DNA from: Undaria pinnatifida
Lineage: Eukaryota; Sar; Phaeophyceae; Laminariales; Alariaceae
DNA: 64,000 bases
Reading direction: 5' to 3'
NCBI GenBank assembly: GCA_012845835.1
Contig: JABAKD010000025.1
Location: 30,139,761-30,203,760, forward strand
A program made the translations under genes and the position numbers. Positions 61,640 to 64,000 of the stretch are shown here, piece by piece (position 1 is the stretch's first letter; each line of letters begins with the position of its first letter). The notes beneath the pieces are model-generated. The model was given only the letters and a program-made list of their open reading frames with translations, was not told where the DNA came from and did not search any database.

Positions 61640-63890
61640 AGTATGAAAGAATCTGATTTTCGCAATTCCCCGTTATGTATTGCTTAAGTTTCTCGTAGAA
61701 CTCTTCGTTACGCGAGGGCCGGTAGCGTATGCACTTGAGCCGTTGGGCGCTGGTGCTGTGGTTATGCTGGTATTCGTGGCCGAGAAACGATAACCCGCTG
61801 ATGCGGGCATCATACGCAATGAAGATTGAGGGGGGGGAGACGCAAAGTAGAACCGCGGTTTGGTAGCATCCACGGGGTGGCAAAATCGACTAGCAGGTAG
61901 AACCACAGATGCTATGTAGAATACTACTTAGGGATGGCGAGGGTATACTGTGACACCACGGTAGCCAGGAGCCCTGCAGAAGAGGATGGTCATCACGGCG
62001 TGCGTAACCTTCGGGCTACACCAAGACTGAAAGCATGTGTCTGCGAACGAAAAGCACGCGTAAGGGCGGGGGGAGGGTAACATTCACCGCCACTACCGCG
62101 GGCGATGTGTACAAACAGACGAGCTAGATCGTGTTCATGGGCGGGGCCATCAGCGAAGATGGAGGCACACCAGGTTTCGTCGCCTGATGCACGCGACGGG
62201 TCCAGGAAGCTTCGATAGGATCCATGCCCCCCGAGGCGACGGAGGAGCTGTTAGGGGAGGTGGGAGCCCAAACGCCAGTGCTGCGAACGGCCGGAAATAA
62301 TGAAAACCGTTGGAACAGGGAGTCGAAGTACAAGCGGGGCTTACAATTCCCGAAGGATATAGCGGGCGTGGAACACCCAGCTAGGCTAAGTCCTACCCAA
62401 CCGACTCAACGAGGGATCTCGCCATGGTCAAAATCGTACCAACAACGGCTTGCGTGGCACCTGTGGCGGCTGAGATCCTACAGCGTGTCTGAGTGGAAAC
62501 TCGAAACGAAGTCGGCGTCGTAGTCAGAGGCGACGGAGGGAATGAACGAGCAGGAGGCCAAAGGGTGCGCACGCGGTCAGATCAGCGATCACGGCGGTTG
62601 TTGCTGTTGTTCTCAGAGTAAACCATCGCCATAAATTAGTCTTTCACAGGATCGGTTACAGCAACTCTGGAGTGGACAAAGAACCCAAGAAAAATCAGCA
62701 TCGGAGGCCCGTGGAGTGCTAGTTGATAACGGGCAACTCGTGAAGTTGAGTTATACGGGTTATGTTTAGCGCAGCAGCGACTGCATCCGCGGTGCCTGTT
62801 CGGCCCAACGGGGCGTATCACGAAAACTAGATACGTCGGTGTCGGTAGATACCAAGCCGACCTGCAGAAAGATGGGGGATGGTGATCGATGGTAGTAACA
62901 AAGGCACACAACATACAATACTGAATCAGACAATACAATATTGAAATACACCTTTCAGAGCTACCTGGGTTTCCTCGCTATCTGCTTTTGAAATTTTAGA
63001 TCGTTGAAATTTCCTCGAGGGGGCGAGGCCCGGCATCTGGCTACCATGGGATCGTGAAATCCTGGGTTGTACCGGATCCGACTCGGACCAAATAGTTTTC
63101 AACCAACCGCTATGGTAGGGCAGATGTTACGACATACCCCCATCGCCACTGCTGGGTTTTGGCCACTCACACGAGTGACTCTCTACCACACGGACTAAAA
63201 TTGTTTGGGCGATTCGTTCGGCGAAGCGTAGCTCAAGATTATTTTGCGGATTCACACCCCAAAATGAAAACGGCGCGAAAGCTGAAGACCGTAAAGGATC
63301 GGGGGGTTCACTGTGACCCCGAGCCACGGCCAAAAAAGCCCCCAAAAGTGACCGCCTGCCGTAGACATGGTATTTTTGGTAACGCACGTGTGGACCCAGT
63401 GATTTAAACCGACCACTACATTGCGGGATAACGCCTTGCGGGATTGCAGAGATTCGGCTAACGCTGTGTTTGACGCGCGGGCTTCAGCCTTCAGTAGTGG
63501 TTTGAAAGCGAGCACAAGTGGGCGCATGCTGCGGCAGGGATAGAACGGTATTTCGCGAGGCTCCTTTCAGCACCTTGGTCCCGACATGGGGACAAATAAT
63601 AATGTTAGGACTTGGAAATAGCGCATCAGACTATATACCTAAGCAAAACATGGAATTTGAGAAAGAATGTAGGGAGCAACTCGATCACCAATTGCACAAG
63701 CCAGGTTTACAATCGAGTACTAGTCTATAGTGCGAAGCACAGCGATGTTAGGCCGTCCCGCAGTTAACGATCCCTGTCGATCAGGAATATGTTAGGTGCC
63801 CATTCTTTATGGCAGCACGCGTCTAAGGTACGAAGCGCAACGCAGTAGCGCTGTGTGCAGTATGAAAGGTACTTGGTATGTGCCGACGTG
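61640..63890. other. no gene recognised
   Basis: Open frames up to about 100 codons exist on both strands without a domain, exon-like splice pattern or strong repeat. I can assign nothing here. Confidence 0.4.
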
Positions 63891-63894
63891 TGTC

Positions 63895-64000
63895 ACGATT
63901 GGGGGGTAAAACTTTGTGGCTAGACAGTTTTCTGAATAGCAGGGCTCCTTGACCTATGTTAAGCTGTGAAAAAAAATCATCAGAATGTCGTTCTCGGTTT
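63895..64000 (+). repeat. family E copy cut by the window edge
   Basis: CAGTTTTCTGAATAGCAGGG, CTCCTTGACC and AAAAAAATCATCAGAATG resemble 36900-36985 of the foldback element. The copy runs off the right edge. Confidence 0.5.

Overview
This is a eukaryotic nuclear genome window, gene-poor and rich in repeats, most likely from a brown alga (Phaeophyceae) or a close stramenopile relative. The reasons are intron-split genes, TTAGGG-type interstitial telomere repeats, several tRNA-derived SINE families, a LINE 3' end and a decayed ankyrin-repeat gene whose C-terminal RRGWLV-type block resembles ankyrin proteins I remember from Ectocarpus. The taxonomic call is an inference. I see no bacterial-style operon, no CRISPR array and no rRNA or functional tRNA gene.

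Layout. 1-2987: intergenic sequence with old repeats and a possible TATA box. 2988-29023 (+): one four-exon gene for a 1204-residue protein with a Gly-rich disordered N-terminus and a C-terminal PSP1 domain. Its three introns (11.6, 1.8 and 9.0 kb) make up about 86% of the gene and hold most repeats of the left half: a non-autonomous hAT-like transposon with a perfect 8-bp target duplication (7835-9567), a LINE relic, SINEs, satellites and an interstitial telomere tract. 29024-38768: intergenic sequence with CRE-like palindromes, a GGCGCC minisatellite and two inverted-repeat elements. 38769-41650 (-): a five-exon gene for the RNase P/MRP subunit RPP29/POP4 (333 residues). 42797 to about 46057 (+): a divergently transcribed gene of at least five exons for an acidic, coiled-coil protein of unknown function whose 3' end I could not settle. 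46100-64000: gene-poor sequence with a MITE-like element, a palindromic minisatellite split by telomere repeats, an ankyrin pseudogene, a Mutator-like transposase relic, a large composite repeat with inverted ends, more SINEs and unidentified ORF remnants.

How the genes relate. PSP1-domain proteins and RPP29 both belong to RNA metabolism, but distance and separate transcription suggest coincidence. The most unusual feature of the genes is splice-site usage: in my exon models 4 of 11 introns begin with GC rather than GT, in three different genes. Most other long reading frames are by-products of GC-rich coding sequence or of tandem repeats and were left out. I did not find a convincing new multi-gene system. 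The best candidates for novelty are the GC-AG introns, the hAT-like element built from CGGGT repeats, the telomere-split minisatellite and the dispersed foldback family near 36.9-37.5 kb.
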